The notes under the pieces: model-generated | Database searches by the model: none | Seen by the model: only the letters and a program-made list of their open reading frames with translations | Told to the model about the DNA's origin: nothing | Position numbers and translations under genes: made by a program | Shown: piece by piece, positions 31,421 to 40,866 of the stretch | How positions within the stretch are numbered: the first letter of the stretch is position 1 | Layout of the letters: every line of letters starts with the position of its first letter | NCBI GenBank assembly: GCA_023421075.1 | Contig: JAEZUM010000023.1 | Coordinates: 1-64,000 of the forward strand | Reading direction: 5' to 3' | DNA: 64,000 nucleotides | DNA from: Bacillota bacterium | GTDB taxonomy: Bacteria > Bacillota > Clostridia > Lachnospirales > Lachnospiraceae

Positions 31421-32824
31421 CTACAATCCTAGAAGATTTTCTCCCACGGATACGATGTCTCCGGCGCCCATAGTTATCAACAGGTCACCGTTCATACAAT
31501 TTTGTAATAAATAATTTTCAATCTCATCAAAGCAAGGGAAATAGTGTACTTCTTTGCCTAACTTCTCAAGCTCTTTTACTAAATCTTTCGAGGAAATATC
31601 ACCTGGATCCTTCTCCCTGGCAGCGTAGATGTCAGCAAGCACAATTTTATCCGCAAGGGACAGAGCCTCAGCGAATTCTGTCAGGTGCTTCTTCATTCGG
31701 GTAAAGGTATGAGGCTGGAATACACACCATAAGGTCTTATGGGGATACTTAAGTGCTGCCTTCAAGGTAGCCGTTACCTCGGTCGGATGATGTGCATAAT
31801 CATCAATGACGGTAACTCCACCGATCTCACCTTTGTATTCAAAGCGACGCTTTGAATTATGGAAGGATAGAAGAGCACTCTTGATCTTATCAATCGGGAT
31901 TCCTAACTCAAGAGCAACTCCGATGGCAGGCATGGAATTGGAGAGGTTATGGATTCCGACTACATTTAAGCAGATGCGATCAATATATTTGCCCTTATAG
32001 TATAAATCATAGCTGCCCATACTCTGATCATTAAAGATAATCTTGTCGGCAGCGATGTCATAGGTACGATTACCGATTCGGTATTCAGGATCTAGGATAC
32101 CGTAAGTAAGAACCTCGCAATTAAGATCCTTCGTAAATTCCTCCACCCGGTCAATATCGCCGTTAATGAATAACTGACCATTCTTAGGAAGACGCTCTGA
32201 AAAAAGATGGAAGGAGCGACGAATTTCCTCCAGATCCTTGAAGAAGTCCAGATGATCCGCATCGATATTTAATATAATTGCACGATTCGGATTAAACTCC
32301 AGGAAGGTGTTTGTATATTCGCAGGCCTCGATGATAAAATGCTCTGATTTACCCATTCGGATATTGCCACCGATGGCGTCCAGGATACCGCCGACGGAGA
32401 TAGTCGGATCCATTGCTGCCTCTAAAAAGATCAAAGAAAGCATGGAGGTGGTTGTTGTCTTCCCATGAGTTCCGGATACTGCGATAGCATCATCAAAGTT
32501 GAGCATCACCTGACCGATCATCTGAGCACGGTTCAACATGGGGATGTTAAGGCGCTTAACCTCTTGAAATTCCTCATTATCCTCTGAAATTGCTGCGGTA
32601 TATACAACAACATCAATATCAGAAGTGATATTGGACGGTTTTTGTCCAATGTAGACTACAATACCCAGCTCCTCCAGATGTTGTGTTATTTTGCTTTGGT
32701 GACTGTCAGAGCCGCTCACTTTAAATCCGAGTGTATGTAGATACTCTGCAAATCCGCTCATGCTTATTCCGCCGATACCGACAAAATGGATCCGGCAAGG
32801 CGTATTAAAATCAATTTTGTACAT
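31421..32824 (-). CDS. murC: UDP-N-acetylmuramate--L-alanine ligase
   Basis: 467 residues, standard length. N-terminal Rossmann domain IHFVGIGGISMSGFAEYL, ATP loop AVSGTHGKTTTTSML, central EACEYTNTFLEFNP and NIDADHLDFFKD, and C-terminal VIDDYAHHPTEV are the MurC hallmarks. It adds L-Ala to UDP-MurNAc in the cytoplasm. It is transcribed alone from the promoter at 32890-32917 and ends at a hairpin terminator that overlaps DnaA-like boxes. RBS AGGAAG. Confidence 0.97.
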   Translation of the reverse strand: MYKIDFNTPCRIHFVGIGGISMSGFAEYLHTLGFKVSGSDSHQSKITQHLEELGIVVYIGQKPSNITSDIDVVVYTAAISEDNEEFQEVKRLNIPMLNRAQMIGQVMLNFDDAIAVSGTHGKTTTTSMLSLIFLEAAMDPTISVGGILDAIGGNIRMGKSEHFIIEACEYTNTFLEFNPNRAIILNIDADHLDFFKDLEEIRRSFHLFSERLPKNGQLFINGDIDRVEEFTKDLNCEVLTYGILDPEYRIGNRTYDIAADKIIFNDQSMGSYDLYYKGKYIDRICLNVVGIHNLSNSMPAIGVALELGIPIDKIKSALLSFHNSKRRFEYKGEIGGVTVIDDYAHHPTEVTATLKAALKYPHKTLWCVFQPHTFTRMKKHLTEFAEALSLADKIVLADIYAAREKDPGDISSKDLVKELEKLGKEVHYFPCFDEIENYLLQNCMNGDLLITMGAGDIVSVGENLLGL

Positions 32825-32889
32825 AGTACACTTCCTATTCTTATTTATTCATGATTAATATACATCATATTGAAGTTTTACTATCTGCT

Positions 32890-32917
32890 ATTATAACCCA
32901 TTTCCCCTAAATTACAA
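32890..32917 (-). promoter_or_regulatory. Promoter of murC
   Basis: Minus-strand TTGTAA (32912-32917), 16-base spacer, TATAAT (32890-32895), 66 bases before the start codon. Confidence 0.6.
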
Positions 32918-33077
32918 TATTAAATTGCTTCCTTATCGACAACCGGCCTTAGAGCGGTCGGATTTTGAGCGAATAAAGTAAAAAGATAGGATCCTTGGTA
33001 TGCATAATTATTTAAAGTAAATTAAGCGAGGCATAGTCATTATATTCTAATTTTATCAATTAGTTGCTTGCTTTGCG

Positions 33078-33171
33078 CGAAAAAACCCTTTAAAATAATA
33101 CATTTTAGCCCGGAAATGGTTTGCCAAAGTAGAAAATGTCATAAAAAACATACTTTTTATGGGTTTTTTCG
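33078..33171. repeat. Inverted repeat in the murC-spoVG intergenic region
   Basis: CGAAAAAACCC (33078-33088) and GGGTTTTTTCG (33161-33171) are perfect 11-base arms 72 bases apart, just upstream of the spoVG promoter. The rest of 32825-33355 holds only the two promoters and AT-rich sequence. Confidence 0.4.
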
Positions 33172-33180
33172 TAAAAATTA

Positions 33181-33209
33181 TTCACAATCTAGAATAATTA
33201 TGGTATAAT
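33181..33209 (+). promoter_or_regulatory. Promoter of spoVG
   Basis: TTCACA (33181-33186), 17-base spacer, TATAAT (33204-33209). This is a SigmaA-type site; the SigmaH promoter known for B. subtilis spoVG is not obvious here. The leader is about 140 bases. Confidence 0.7.
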
Positions 33210-33355
33210 AATGGCAGTATCAACTCATTGTTCAGAATTAGAGAGTAAAAGAGCTTCGTGTTTTATTTGTAACGAGGAAAAGTGAAATTATCTAGTGTTA
33301 AACTAACTTTTTCTAAACAACTAACGATAAATAACGACAAAAGGGGGACCATGTC

Positions 33356-33637
33356 ATGCAAATTACCGACGTACGCGTGCGAAAGGTGAGTAAGGAAGGT
33401 AAGATGAAAGCTGTAGTTTCAATTACTCTTGATAACGAGTTCGTGGTTCACGATATCAAGGTAATTGAAGGCGATAAAGGCTTATTCATCGCTATGCCTA
33501 GCAGGAAAGCCGGTGACGGAGAATATCGCGATATCGCTCATCCGATTAATTCAGACACGAGAGATAAGATTCAGAAGATTATCCTCGAAAAGTACGAGAT
33601 CGCAGCGCTAGAGACAGAGGAAACAGAAGAAGAATAA
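33356..33637 (+). CDS. spoVG: SpoVG, septation/sporulation RNA- and DNA-binding regulator
   Basis: 93 residues, the normal length. MQITDVRVRKVSKEGKMKAV, FVVHDIKVIEGDKGLFIAMP and DIAHPINSDTRDKIQ are diagnostic of SpoVG. The protein binds nucleic acid and influences sporulation septation and virulence-type traits in Firmicutes. Start 33356 follows AGGGGG; an out-of-frame ATG lies 5 bases upstream and should be ignored. A terminator follows at once, so it is monocistronic, although pth and mfd lie downstream as in Bacillus. Confidence 0.97.
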   Translation: MQITDVRVRKVSKEGKMKAVVSITLDNEFVVHDIKVIEGDKGLFIAMPSRKAGDGEYRDIAHPINSDTRDKIQKIILEKYEIAALETEETEEE

Positions 33638-33660
33638 TTGGGAACGGTAATAAAAAGCTA

Positions 33661-33688
33661 AAAAAGCAGCTATGGGGCTGCTTTTTTT
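33661..33688 (+). terminator. Terminator of spoVG
   Basis: AAAAAGCAGC pairs with GCTGCTTTTT (33661-33670 and 33677-33686) and is followed by more T's: a textbook intrinsic terminator. Confidence 0.9.
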
Positions 33689-33810
33689 GTGTGACAGGAT
33701 AGTGCTTCCTATCACACAAAAAAGCCCTCCGGGCAGGATGCACACCTCGCGGATAGGAAATAGTTGCTTCGCAACCCGCTCAGGCGCGTAAGTGTCAGCC
33801 AGCTGACACT
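33689..33810. repeat. Cluster of four further hairpins after spoVG
   Basis: Four inverted repeats occur in 122 bases: 33689-33717 (11-base stem, one mismatch), 33724-33734 (GCCC-TCC-GGGC, with a T-run on the minus strand), 33763-33775 (GTTGC-TTC-GCAAC) and 33791-33810 (AGTGTCAGC-CA-GCTGACACT). The density suggests a dispersed structured repeat or a bidirectional terminator block. Confidence 0.55.
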
Positions 33811-33895
33811 TTGTTCTTGCCACATACTGCTAAAAAGCTTATAATAATAACGCATGTACCCAGTTTGATATCAGTAAGTAAAGGTGGATCTAATA

Positions 33896-34885
33896 ATGAG
33901 GGAGTCCTTAGCGAATAAATGCGATTTGTTTGCAAACAATTATAATGTGCTAAGTAAGAAATTTAAATGGAATTATTCGATAAATACAAGACTTGGAGCC
34001 CTGCTGTATACCATGGAGAACCGGGACGCAGACACGGAAGCCATTGAACGCTGCCGTAAAATTATCAAGGATAATACCGGTGTGTTTTCTCAGTTTAAGG
34101 ATACAACAAACTTCATGACATCCGTCATGTTGTCCCTCCAGCCGGATCCGGAGCCGATGTTCAAGAGTGTTCTGAATGTATATGATGCCATGAAGCACGA
34201 GGGTTTTCATGCTTCTCCCTATTTGGTGCTGGCGGCTATTTCAATCGCTTTACAGGCAGATCCCTATAATTATCAGAGGATTATTGTATCAGCGAAGAAC
34301 TATTATGATGCAATGAAGGAAGAGCATAAATTCATTACCTCCTCGGATGATTATGGCTTTGCTGCACTGCTTGCTATGTCTGAGAAGCCGGTCCATCAGG
34401 CGGTTAAGGAGATGGAGGACTGTTACCGAATCCTCAAAGGAGATTTCTTTGGAGCGAATGCAGTTCAAGCGCTTTCCCATGTACTTACCTTCAGTGAGGA
34501 ACCGGCCTATGCAAAATGCAGGCGGGTTGCTGATTTGAACCGGGCATTGAAGGATCGAAAATGTAAGATCGGAGCTGGGATAGAATTATCCTTCTTGGGC
34601 GTGATTGCACTGCTTCAGGAGGATACACGCTTATTAGCCGATGAGATTGCAATGGTTAAGGATTATCTTAAATCCAAGAAAGGCTTTGGGGGATGGACCA
34701 TCTCAAATACAGAGCGTATCATGTTTGCGGTTGCGGTTGTATGTGATGATTATCTGACGGATACAAAGAAAAACACCTTGGGTTACACCCTGGCAAATAA
34801 TATCACCGGTATCTTAATCGCGCAGCAGATGGCTGTGATGGCAGCAGCCTCCGGTGCTGCAGCGGCTTCGGCGGCATCCAATTAA
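33896..34885 (+). CDS. DUF4003-family protein
   Basis: 329 residues, mostly helical with a repeated pattern, matching DUF4003 (SLQPDPEPMFKSVLNVYDAM, HASPYLVLAAISIALQADPY, SSDDYGFAALLAMSEKP). The C-terminus is a hydrophobic, alanine-rich tail (IAQQMAVMAAASGAAAASAA). Function is unknown. ATG 33896 is chosen over the GTG at 33884 because AAGGTGG lies 8 bases before the ATG and touches the GTG. It is inserted between spoVG and pth, a place held by other genes in Bacillus, and pth follows 29 bases downstream, probably in one operon. Confidence 0.75.
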   Translation: MRESLANKCDLFANNYNVLSKKFKWNYSINTRLGALLYTMENRDADTEAIERCRKIIKDNTGVFSQFKDTTNFMTSVMLSLQPDPEPMFKSVLNVYDAMKHEGFHASPYLVLAAISIALQADPYNYQRIIVSAKNYYDAMKEEHKFITSSDDYGFAALLAMSEKPVHQAVKEMEDCYRILKGDFFGANAVQALSHVLTFSEEPAYAKCRRVADLNRALKDRKCKIGAGIELSFLGVIALLQEDTRLLADEIAMVKDYLKSKKGFGGWTISNTERIMFAVAVVCDDYLTDTKKNTLGYTLANNITGILIAQQMAVMAAASGAAAASAASN

Positions 34886-34914
34886 TTGAGTTAAGAATAG
34901 AAAGGTTATCATAT

Positions 34915-35481
34915 ATGTACATTATAGTAGGGTTAGGAAACCCAACCGATAAATACCAGGCAACCAGACATAATATCGGCTGGGATGCTGTCACAAGAAT
35001 ATCCGATGATTATCGAATTCCTTTGGATTTTAAGAAGCATAAGGCACTTTGCGGCAAAGGCTATATCGAGGGTGAGAAGGTAATTCTTGCTCAACCGATG
35101 ACCTACATGAATCTGAGCGGTGAGAGTGTCCGTGAGCTTGTGGATTTTTATAAGGTATCACCAGAGGAGGTAATCGTCATTTATGATGACATCAGCCTGG
35201 AGGTAGGACAGCTTCGTATTCGTAAGAAGGGCAGTGCCGGCGGACATAACGGAATTAAAAGCATCATCAGTCATCTTGGTACCGATGAATTCCCAAGAAT
35301 AAAGGTAGGAGTCGGTGATAAACCAAAGGACTGGGATCTGGCGGATTATGTACTCTCCCGTTTTACAAAGGAAGAGAATGAGGTCATTCGGGAAGCGTTA
35401 AAGAACACCTCCGAAGCCTGCCGCATGATCACCGGCGGTGACATCGACAATGCGATGAATCTCTATAATCGAAAGAAGTAA
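34915..35481 (+). CDS. pth: Peptidyl-tRNA hydrolase
   Basis: 188 residues. IVGLGNPTDKYQATRHNIGW contains the active-site Asn and His; PMTYMNLSG, VIYDDISLEVGQLRIRKKGS and SAGGHNGIKSI complete the family motifs. It releases peptides from prematurely dropped peptidyl-tRNA. It lies between the DUF4003 gene and mfd, keeping the conserved pth-mfd neighbourhood of Firmicutes. Confidence 0.97.
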   Translation: MYIIVGLGNPTDKYQATRHNIGWDAVTRISDDYRIPLDFKKHKALCGKGYIEGEKVILAQPMTYMNLSGESVRELVDFYKVSPEEVIVIYDDISLEVGQLRIRKKGSAGGHNGIKSIISHLGTDEFPRIKVGVGDKPKDWDLADYVLSRFTKEENEVIREALKNTSEACRMITGGDIDNAMNLYNRKK

Positions 35482-35641
35482 AATAAAGTTGCGAAGCGGA
35501 GCGTTCTGAGCGTGCGAGGGCAAGGCAGCCAAATGGATGCTCCTATATCCTGATCCATCTTAATAAAGTATACTGGCTTTTGACGCTTAGCCATTATTAA
35601 CATAAGTTTGAGTCTATTCGTTTTCATAGGAGGAAATACTG

Positions 35642-38600
35642 TTGAAAACCTTTACCATGCCCCTGATGGAGCTAAAGGAATTTATCGATATCAGGGAGAA
35701 CATAAGAAAGAAATCTCTGCCGGTACAGGTTACCGGCTGTATTGATTCTCAAAAATGTCACCTGATGCAAGGGCTCGGAGAGGGCTTTCGTTATCGTGTC
35801 ATAGTGACCTATAATGATCTTAAAGCGAAGGAAATCTATGAGGATTATCGTCTCTATGATAAGGAGGTATTGCTTTATCCTGCAAAGGACATCATCTTCT
35901 ATAGTGCGGATATCCACGGAAATGCCATTGTCAGAGATCGACTCAAGGTTCTGCGCAAGCTGATTGAGAGAAAGGAAGCAACGATTATTCTCTCCCTGGA
36001 CGGTGGAATGGACCGTCTTCTTCCTCTGCAGATGATAAAGGATCGTATCCTTACCATCAATACCTCTTCCACCATTAAGCTGACTCAGTTCAGCGAGGAT
36101 CTGGTGCATCTTGGTTATGAGCGTCAGGCCCAGGTGGAATCCCCGGGAGATTTTGCAGTGCGAGGTGGTATCATCGATATCTTCCCCCTTACCGAGGATG
36201 CACCCTATCGTATCGAGCTATGGGGAGATGAGATTGATTCAATCCGAACTTTTGATGTCAGCAGTCAACGTTCCATTGAGCAGGTAGAGGAGCTGATCAT
36301 CTATCCGGCAGCAGAGATTATACCTGATGAAGCCAGACTAAAGGCCGGTATAAAGAGAATTGAGGATGAGGAAAAGCAATATTATAAAGCGCTGAGAGAA
36401 CAGTTTAAGACGGAGGAGGCCGCAAGGATCCATCAGATTATCCAGGAGTTCAAGGATAACCTGGAGCTATACAAGGGTTCCGTTGCTCTGGAGAGCTATA
36501 TCAATTATTTCTTTGATCAGACCATGAGCTTCTTCCAGTACTTTGACCAGGAGGATACCATCTTCTTCCTGGATGAGCCGGGAAGACTGGCGGAGAAAGG
36601 CGAAGCGGTCGAGCTGGAGTTCCGTGAGGGTATGATCGGTCGTATTGAAAAGGGTTATATCCTTCCCGGTCAGACCGATGTTATCTACGGCTATAAAGAA
36701 GCTATGGGGATGCTCGCGAATCGAACCTCTATCCTGATTAGCACCATGGAGGTTAAGAATAATTTCTATTCTCCAAAACATAAGTATGATTTTACGGTAC
36801 AGACCGTAGCTTCCTATCATAATAATTTTGAAGTGCTGATTAAGGATCTGGAGCGTTGGAAGAAGAATAAATACAGGGTAATCCTTCTCTCCGGCTCCCG
36901 TACGAGAGCCATGCGCCTCTCGGAGGATCTAAGGGATTTCAATCTGAGTGCCTTCTACAGCGAGGATATGGACCGGGTACTAACGAGCGGGGAGATCATG
37001 GTTGCCTATGGCAATCTGAGAAGAGGCTTTGAATATCCGCTGATCAAGCTGGTAATCATCTCAGAAAGTGATATCTTCGGTACAGAGAAGAAGAAAAAGA
37101 GAAAGAAATCCTCTTATGAGGGAAATAAGATCCAAAGCTTTACAGAGCTTACTCCCGGGGATTATGTAGTACATGAGAATCATGGGCTCGGTATCTATAA
37201 GGGCATCGAGAAAATTGAAGTCGATAAGATAACGAAGGATTATATTAAAATAGAATATGGTGGAGGAGGCGTGTTGTATATTCTTGCAACAGGCCTTGAT
37301 GTGATTCAGAAATATTCCGGTCAGGAAGGACGTAAACCGAAGCTAAACAAATTAAATTCCATCGAATGGAAGAATACGAAAGCGAAGGTTCGCGGAGCCG
37401 TTCAGGAGGTTGCGAAGGAACTGGTCGAGCTGTATGCGCAGAGGCAGGAGAAGATCGGCTTTGAGTTTGGGCCGGATACCGTATGGCAGAAGGAATTTGA
37501 GGAAGCCTTTCCTTACGATGAGACAGAGGATCAGCTGCTTGCTATTGAAGCAGCCAAGAGAGATATGGAAAGCAAACGCATTATGGATCGTCTAATTTGC
37601 GGCGATGTTGGCTACGGTAAGACAGAGATTGCAATCCGTGCAGCCTTTAAGGCGGTGTCCTATGGGAAGCAGGTGGTAGTCCTAGTACCTACCACAATCC
37701 TGGCGCAGCAGCATTATAATACCTTGGTACAGCGTATGATGGATTTTCCGGTCAGTGTCGATGTGCTGTCGCGCTTCCGTAGTGCCGCCGAGCAGAAGAA
37801 GACCTTAGAGCGCTTGAAAAAGGGAAGCCTTGATATCGTGGTAGGCACCCATCGGGTTCTGTCTTCGGACGTAAAGTTTAAGAATCTTGGACTTCTGATT
37901 GTAGATGAGGAGCAGCGTTTTGGTGTTACCCATAAGGAGAAGATTAAGCAGCTGAAGAAGGATATCGATGTACTCACTCTAACGGCGACACCGATCCCCA
38001 GAACTCTTCATATGAGTCTTGTCGGTATTCGTGACATGAGTGTACTGGATGAACCGCCGGTGGATCGTCTTCCGATTCAGACCTATGTACTGGAGCATAA
38101 TGATGAGATAATTCGTGAAGCCATCAGTCGAGAGCTGGCGAGGGATGGACAGGTGTACTATGTCTATAACCGGGTGAATGGCATCGACGAGATAGCGAAT
38201 AACGTGGCGCGGTTATGCCCGGAAGCCAATGTGGCCTTTGCACATGGGCAGATGAATGAGCGGACTCTGGAGAAGATTATGTTTGACTTTATCTCCGGTG
38301 AGATCGACGTTCTGGTCTCAACCACGATTATAGAGACTGGTCTGGATATCTCCAATGTTAATACCATGATTATCGATGATGCGGACCGTCTGGGATTATC
38401 CCAGCTCTATCAGCTGCGTGGACGTGTTGGACGATCCAATCGTACCGCGTATGCCTTCTTAATGTATCGCAGAGACAAGATGCTCAAGGAAATCGCGGAG
38501 AAGAGACTCCATGCAATCAAGGAATTCACGGAATTAGGCTCCGGCTTCAAGATTGCCATGCGTGATCTGGAGATCCGCGGCGCAGGAAACCTCCTGGGTG

Positions 38601-39178
38601 CCGAGCAGAGCGGCCATATGGAGGCGGTTGGCTATGATCTGTACTGTAAGATGCTAAATGAAGCGGTCAAGTCCATGAAGGGTGATCAGACATCTTTTGA
38701 GGAGACCTATGAGACCACCGTCGATATGGATATGGATGCTTATATTCCGGCAACCTATATTAAGAATGAGGTCCAGAAGCTGGATATTTATAAGAGAATT
38801 GCTGAGATAGAGAATGAAGAAGAGATGATGGATATGCAGGAGGAGCTCACCGATCGTTTCGGAGATATGCCGACTGCGGTGAATAATCTGCTAAATATTG
38901 CATTAATTAAAGCAATCTGCCATAAGCTGTATATCGTACAGCTGATTCATAAAGAGAATGAGGTCAAATTAATTATGTATCCGAAAGCAAAGCTGGCGGT
39001 TGAAAAGATCCCCGAGCTTATGCTAAAATATCAGAACAATCTTAAGCTAATGCCACAGGCCAATCCATATTTTGTATACCGATTACCGAGTAATCCAAAG
39101 GGCAGAACGGAGTCGATTGCGATCTTCGACCAGTTGTATAAGCTCTTAGCGGATTTCAAGATATTATTACAGAATTGA
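35642..39178 (+). CDS. mfd: Transcription-repair coupling factor
   Basis: 1178 residues. N-terminal UvrB-like domains (with FAVRGGIIDIFPL), an RNA polymerase interaction domain around LTPGDYVVHENHGLGIYKGI (about 500-560), RecG-like translocase motifs (GDVGYGKTEIAIRAAF, VGTHRVLSSDV, DEEQRFGV, LTATPIPRTL, STTIIETGLDI, QLRGRVGRS) and a C-terminal TRCF domain. It removes RNA polymerase stalled at DNA lesions and recruits UvrA. The start is TTG at 35642, 8 bases after AGGAGG. The 160-base gap before it holds no clear promoter or terminator. Confidence 0.97.
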   Translation: MKTFTMPLMELKEFIDIRENIRKKSLPVQVTGCIDSQKCHLMQGLGEGFRYRVIVTYNDLKAKEIYEDYRLYDKEVLLYPAKDIIFYSADIHGNAIVRDRLKVLRKLIERKEATIILSLDGGMDRLLPLQMIKDRILTINTSSTIKLTQFSEDLVHLGYERQAQVESPGDFAVRGGIIDIFPLTEDAPYRIELWGDEIDSIRTFDVSSQRSIEQVEELIIYPAAEIIPDEARLKAGIKRIEDEEKQYYKALREQFKTEEAARIHQIIQEFKDNLELYKGSVALESYINYFFDQTMSFFQYFDQEDTIFFLDEPGRLAEKGEAVELEFREGMIGRIEKGYILPGQTDVIYGYKEAMGMLANRTSILISTMEVKNNFYSPKHKYDFTVQTVASYHNNFEVLIKDLERWKKNKYRVILLSGSRTRAMRLSEDLRDFNLSAFYSEDMDRVLTSGEIMVAYGNLRRGFEYPLIKLVIISESDIFGTEKKKKRKKSSYEGNKIQSFTELTPGDYVVHENHGLGIYKGIEKIEVDKITKDYIKIEYGGGGVLYILATGLDVIQKYSGQEGRKPKLNKLNSIEWKNTKAKVRGAVQEVAKELVELYAQRQEKIGFEFGPDTVWQKEFEEAFPYDETEDQLLAIEAAKRDMESKRIMDRLICGDVGYGKTEIAIRAAFKAVSYGKQVVVLVPTTILAQQHYNTLVQRMMDFPVSVDVLSRFRSAAEQKKTLERLKKGSLDIVVGTHRVLSSDVKFKNLGLLIVDEEQRFGVTHKEKIKQLKKDIDVLTLTATPIPRTLHMSLVGIRDMSVLDEPPVDRLPIQTYVLEHNDEIIREAISRELARDGQVYYVYNRVNGIDEIANNVARLCPEANVAFAHGQMNERTLEKIMFDFISGEIDVLVSTTIIETGLDISNVNTMIIDDADRLGLSQLYQLRGRVGRSNRTAYAFLMYRRDKMLKEIAEKRLHAIKEFTELGSGFKIAMRDLEIRGAGNLLGAEQSGHMEAVGYDLYCKMLNEAVKSMKGDQTSFEETYETTVDMDMDAYIPATYIKNEVQKLDIYKRIAEIENEEEMMDMQEELTDRFGDMPTAVNNLLNIALIKAICHKLYIVQLIHKENEVKLIMYPKAKLAVEKIPELMLKYQNNLKLMPQANPYFVYRLPSNPKGRTESIAIFDQLYKLLADFKILLQN

Positions 39179-39230
39179 CCGGGCAAAACATGCAAGGCGA
39201 TTAGCCATTGCTTTGAAAGGGGAACAAACG

Positions 39231-40637
39231 ATGAGGACAAGTCGTAAACTTATAGTCGGAATATCCATACTGCTTCTGCTGTCATTATTGACAGCCTGCA
39301 GGGTTGGGGAAGAGCGATATGAATTAACGAATTATATTGGAAAGTCAGTCTCTACCTTTGAGAAAAGGTCCGGTACCGAGCTTGAGGAGCAGGGTACGGG
39401 TGTATATCTCATGGAAAACGTGCTTCAAATCATGGCGCCGGATAAGGAGGTAACTGCAATTACCCTCTTGAGTGGAGCCGGTGAATATAAGGTCTACGGT
39501 GTAAGCATTGGAATGACGAAGGCGCAGGTGGATGTGTTGCTGGCGGACAGCTTCGGCAAGGAGATAGCGAAGACCATCAATACCGAGAAAAATGCAGTCA
39601 CCTACACTTATCTCAAAAATGATAAGGAGCTTTATATCTCCTATGATGTCGATCAGGAGACTGTTACCGAGTTATCCTATTATACGGTAGATCCTAAGGT
39701 GCAGAAGGAGAATGAAGAGTCAGGACAGACCAACTCCGGTGAGCTTATGGCGATGATCGGAGATATCCGTATCTATTATAACGAAGCCATGGTATATCTC
39801 AAATCCGCTCAGGAGAATTATGAGACAGAATACGGCAATGATATCTGGAATGCTGACATTTTCGGGAACGGAGAGACCTTTGGAACGATGATAAAGGAGG
39901 AGGTAATCAATCAGATTACCGAGTTAAAGATCATCGGTGCACAAGCAGCAAAGGAAGGTATTACGCTGTCGGAAGAGGAACTGGCGGATGCGAATGCTTA
40001 TGCCAAGGAGCATTTTGAAAGCTTAACCTCCGAGGATATCAGCAAATATCTGATTACCGAGGAGCTGTTACGACAGGTCTATGTAGATAATCTTCTAGCG
40101 GAGAAAACCTTCGAGTACTATACCATCAATGTTGATAACAAGGTATCAGACCTGGAGTCAAAGCAGATCACAATTCAGCAGATACTGATCAACAGCGTTA
40201 GTTTCGACAGTGAAGGTAAGCCCATAGAGCTATCCACAGAGGATAAGGCAGCAGCTTATGAGAAGGTAAGAAGCCTGTTGGAACAGGCTAAGACAACAGA
40301 GGATTTTTATGCTCTGGCGGAGGCGAATTCGGAAGCTGAGAAGATAGAATTTACCTTTGGACGAGGCGAAGGGCCGGAGGAATACAGCGACTCCTTTGAG
40401 CAGGCGGCCTTTACACTCAAAACCGGTCAGGTCAGTGATATTATTTCTACGGATTATGGCTGGCATATCCTGTATTGCGTATCGGATTATGATGCGGATG
40501 CGACGATTCAGAAGAAGGAAGAGATTATCAGTCAGCGGAGAAATGAATTATTTGCCAAGCTATATGGTGAATGGACCGCGAATTATGATGTGGTTGTGAA
40601 CAGTGAGGCTTGGAATACGATCAGCTTTGAAGAATAA
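39231..40637 (+). CDS. Lipoprotein foldase with parvulin domain (PrsA/SurA-like)
   Basis: 468 residues. A lipoprotein signal (LLLLSLLTAC, lipid Cys about residue 23) anchors it outside the membrane. Residues about 25-150 form an extra N-terminal domain I do not recognise (IGKSVSTFEKRSGTELEEQG, VYGVSIGMTKAQVDVLL). A SurA/PrsA-type helical region (180-300) and a PpiC-type rotamase (about 310-430; FTFGRGEGPEEYSDSFEQAA, LKTGQVSDIISTDYGWHILY) follow. It would help secreted proteins fold. ATG 39231 follows AAAGGGG. It sits 52 bases after mfd and is probably the last gene of that operon, ending at a long hairpin terminator. Confidence 0.85.
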   Translation: MRTSRKLIVGISILLLLSLLTACRVGEERYELTNYIGKSVSTFEKRSGTELEEQGTGVYLMENVLQIMAPDKEVTAITLLSGAGEYKVYGVSIGMTKAQVDVLLADSFGKEIAKTINTEKNAVTYTYLKNDKELYISYDVDQETVTELSYYTVDPKVQKENEESGQTNSGELMAMIGDIRIYYNEAMVYLKSAQENYETEYGNDIWNADIFGNGETFGTMIKEEVINQITELKIIGAQAAKEGITLSEEELADANAYAKEHFESLTSEDISKYLITEELLRQVYVDNLLAEKTFEYYTINVDNKVSDLESKQITIQQILINSVSFDSEGKPIELSTEDKAAAYEKVRSLLEQAKTTEDFYALAEANSEAEKIEFTFGRGEGPEEYSDSFEQAAFTLKTGQVSDIISTDYGWHILYCVSDYDADATIQKKEEIISQRRNELFAKLYGEWTANYDVVVNSEAWNTISFEE

Positions 40638-40659
40638 ATCGAGATAGTTAATAAATATA

Positions 40660-40749
40660 GAGACTGTTTCAAGAGTGTGGTACGTAAGAAATAGAATGCA
40701 TGTATTCTATTTCTGTTGGCATCACATTTCTTGAAATAGTCTCCTTTTT
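40660..40749 (+). terminator. Long two-part terminator hairpin
   Basis: Outer arms 40660-40674 and 40728-40743 pair with about one mismatch, and a perfect inner 11-base stem AGAAATAGAAT/ATTCTATTTCT lies between. The right arm runs into CTTTTTT. Confidence 0.8.
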
Positions 40750-40783
40750 TACATATATTTCTCAAAATTTTTACCCGAACGAG

Positions 40784-40812
40784 TTGAAAGTCGTAAGAAA
40801 ATATTGTATCAT
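40784..40812 (+). promoter_or_regulatory. Promoter of the FIST-MCP operon
   Basis: TTGAAA (40784-40789), 17-base spacer, TATCAT (40807-40812), 55 bases before the start. Confidence 0.5.
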
Positions 40813-40866
40813 AACTTAAGTTTGTTAAAAAAACGACAATGAATCAGACAATTGAAAGGTGGACAG

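Noticed and set aside
33351..33355. ATG five bases upstream of spoVG
   Set aside because: It is out of frame and gives no SpoVG-like product.
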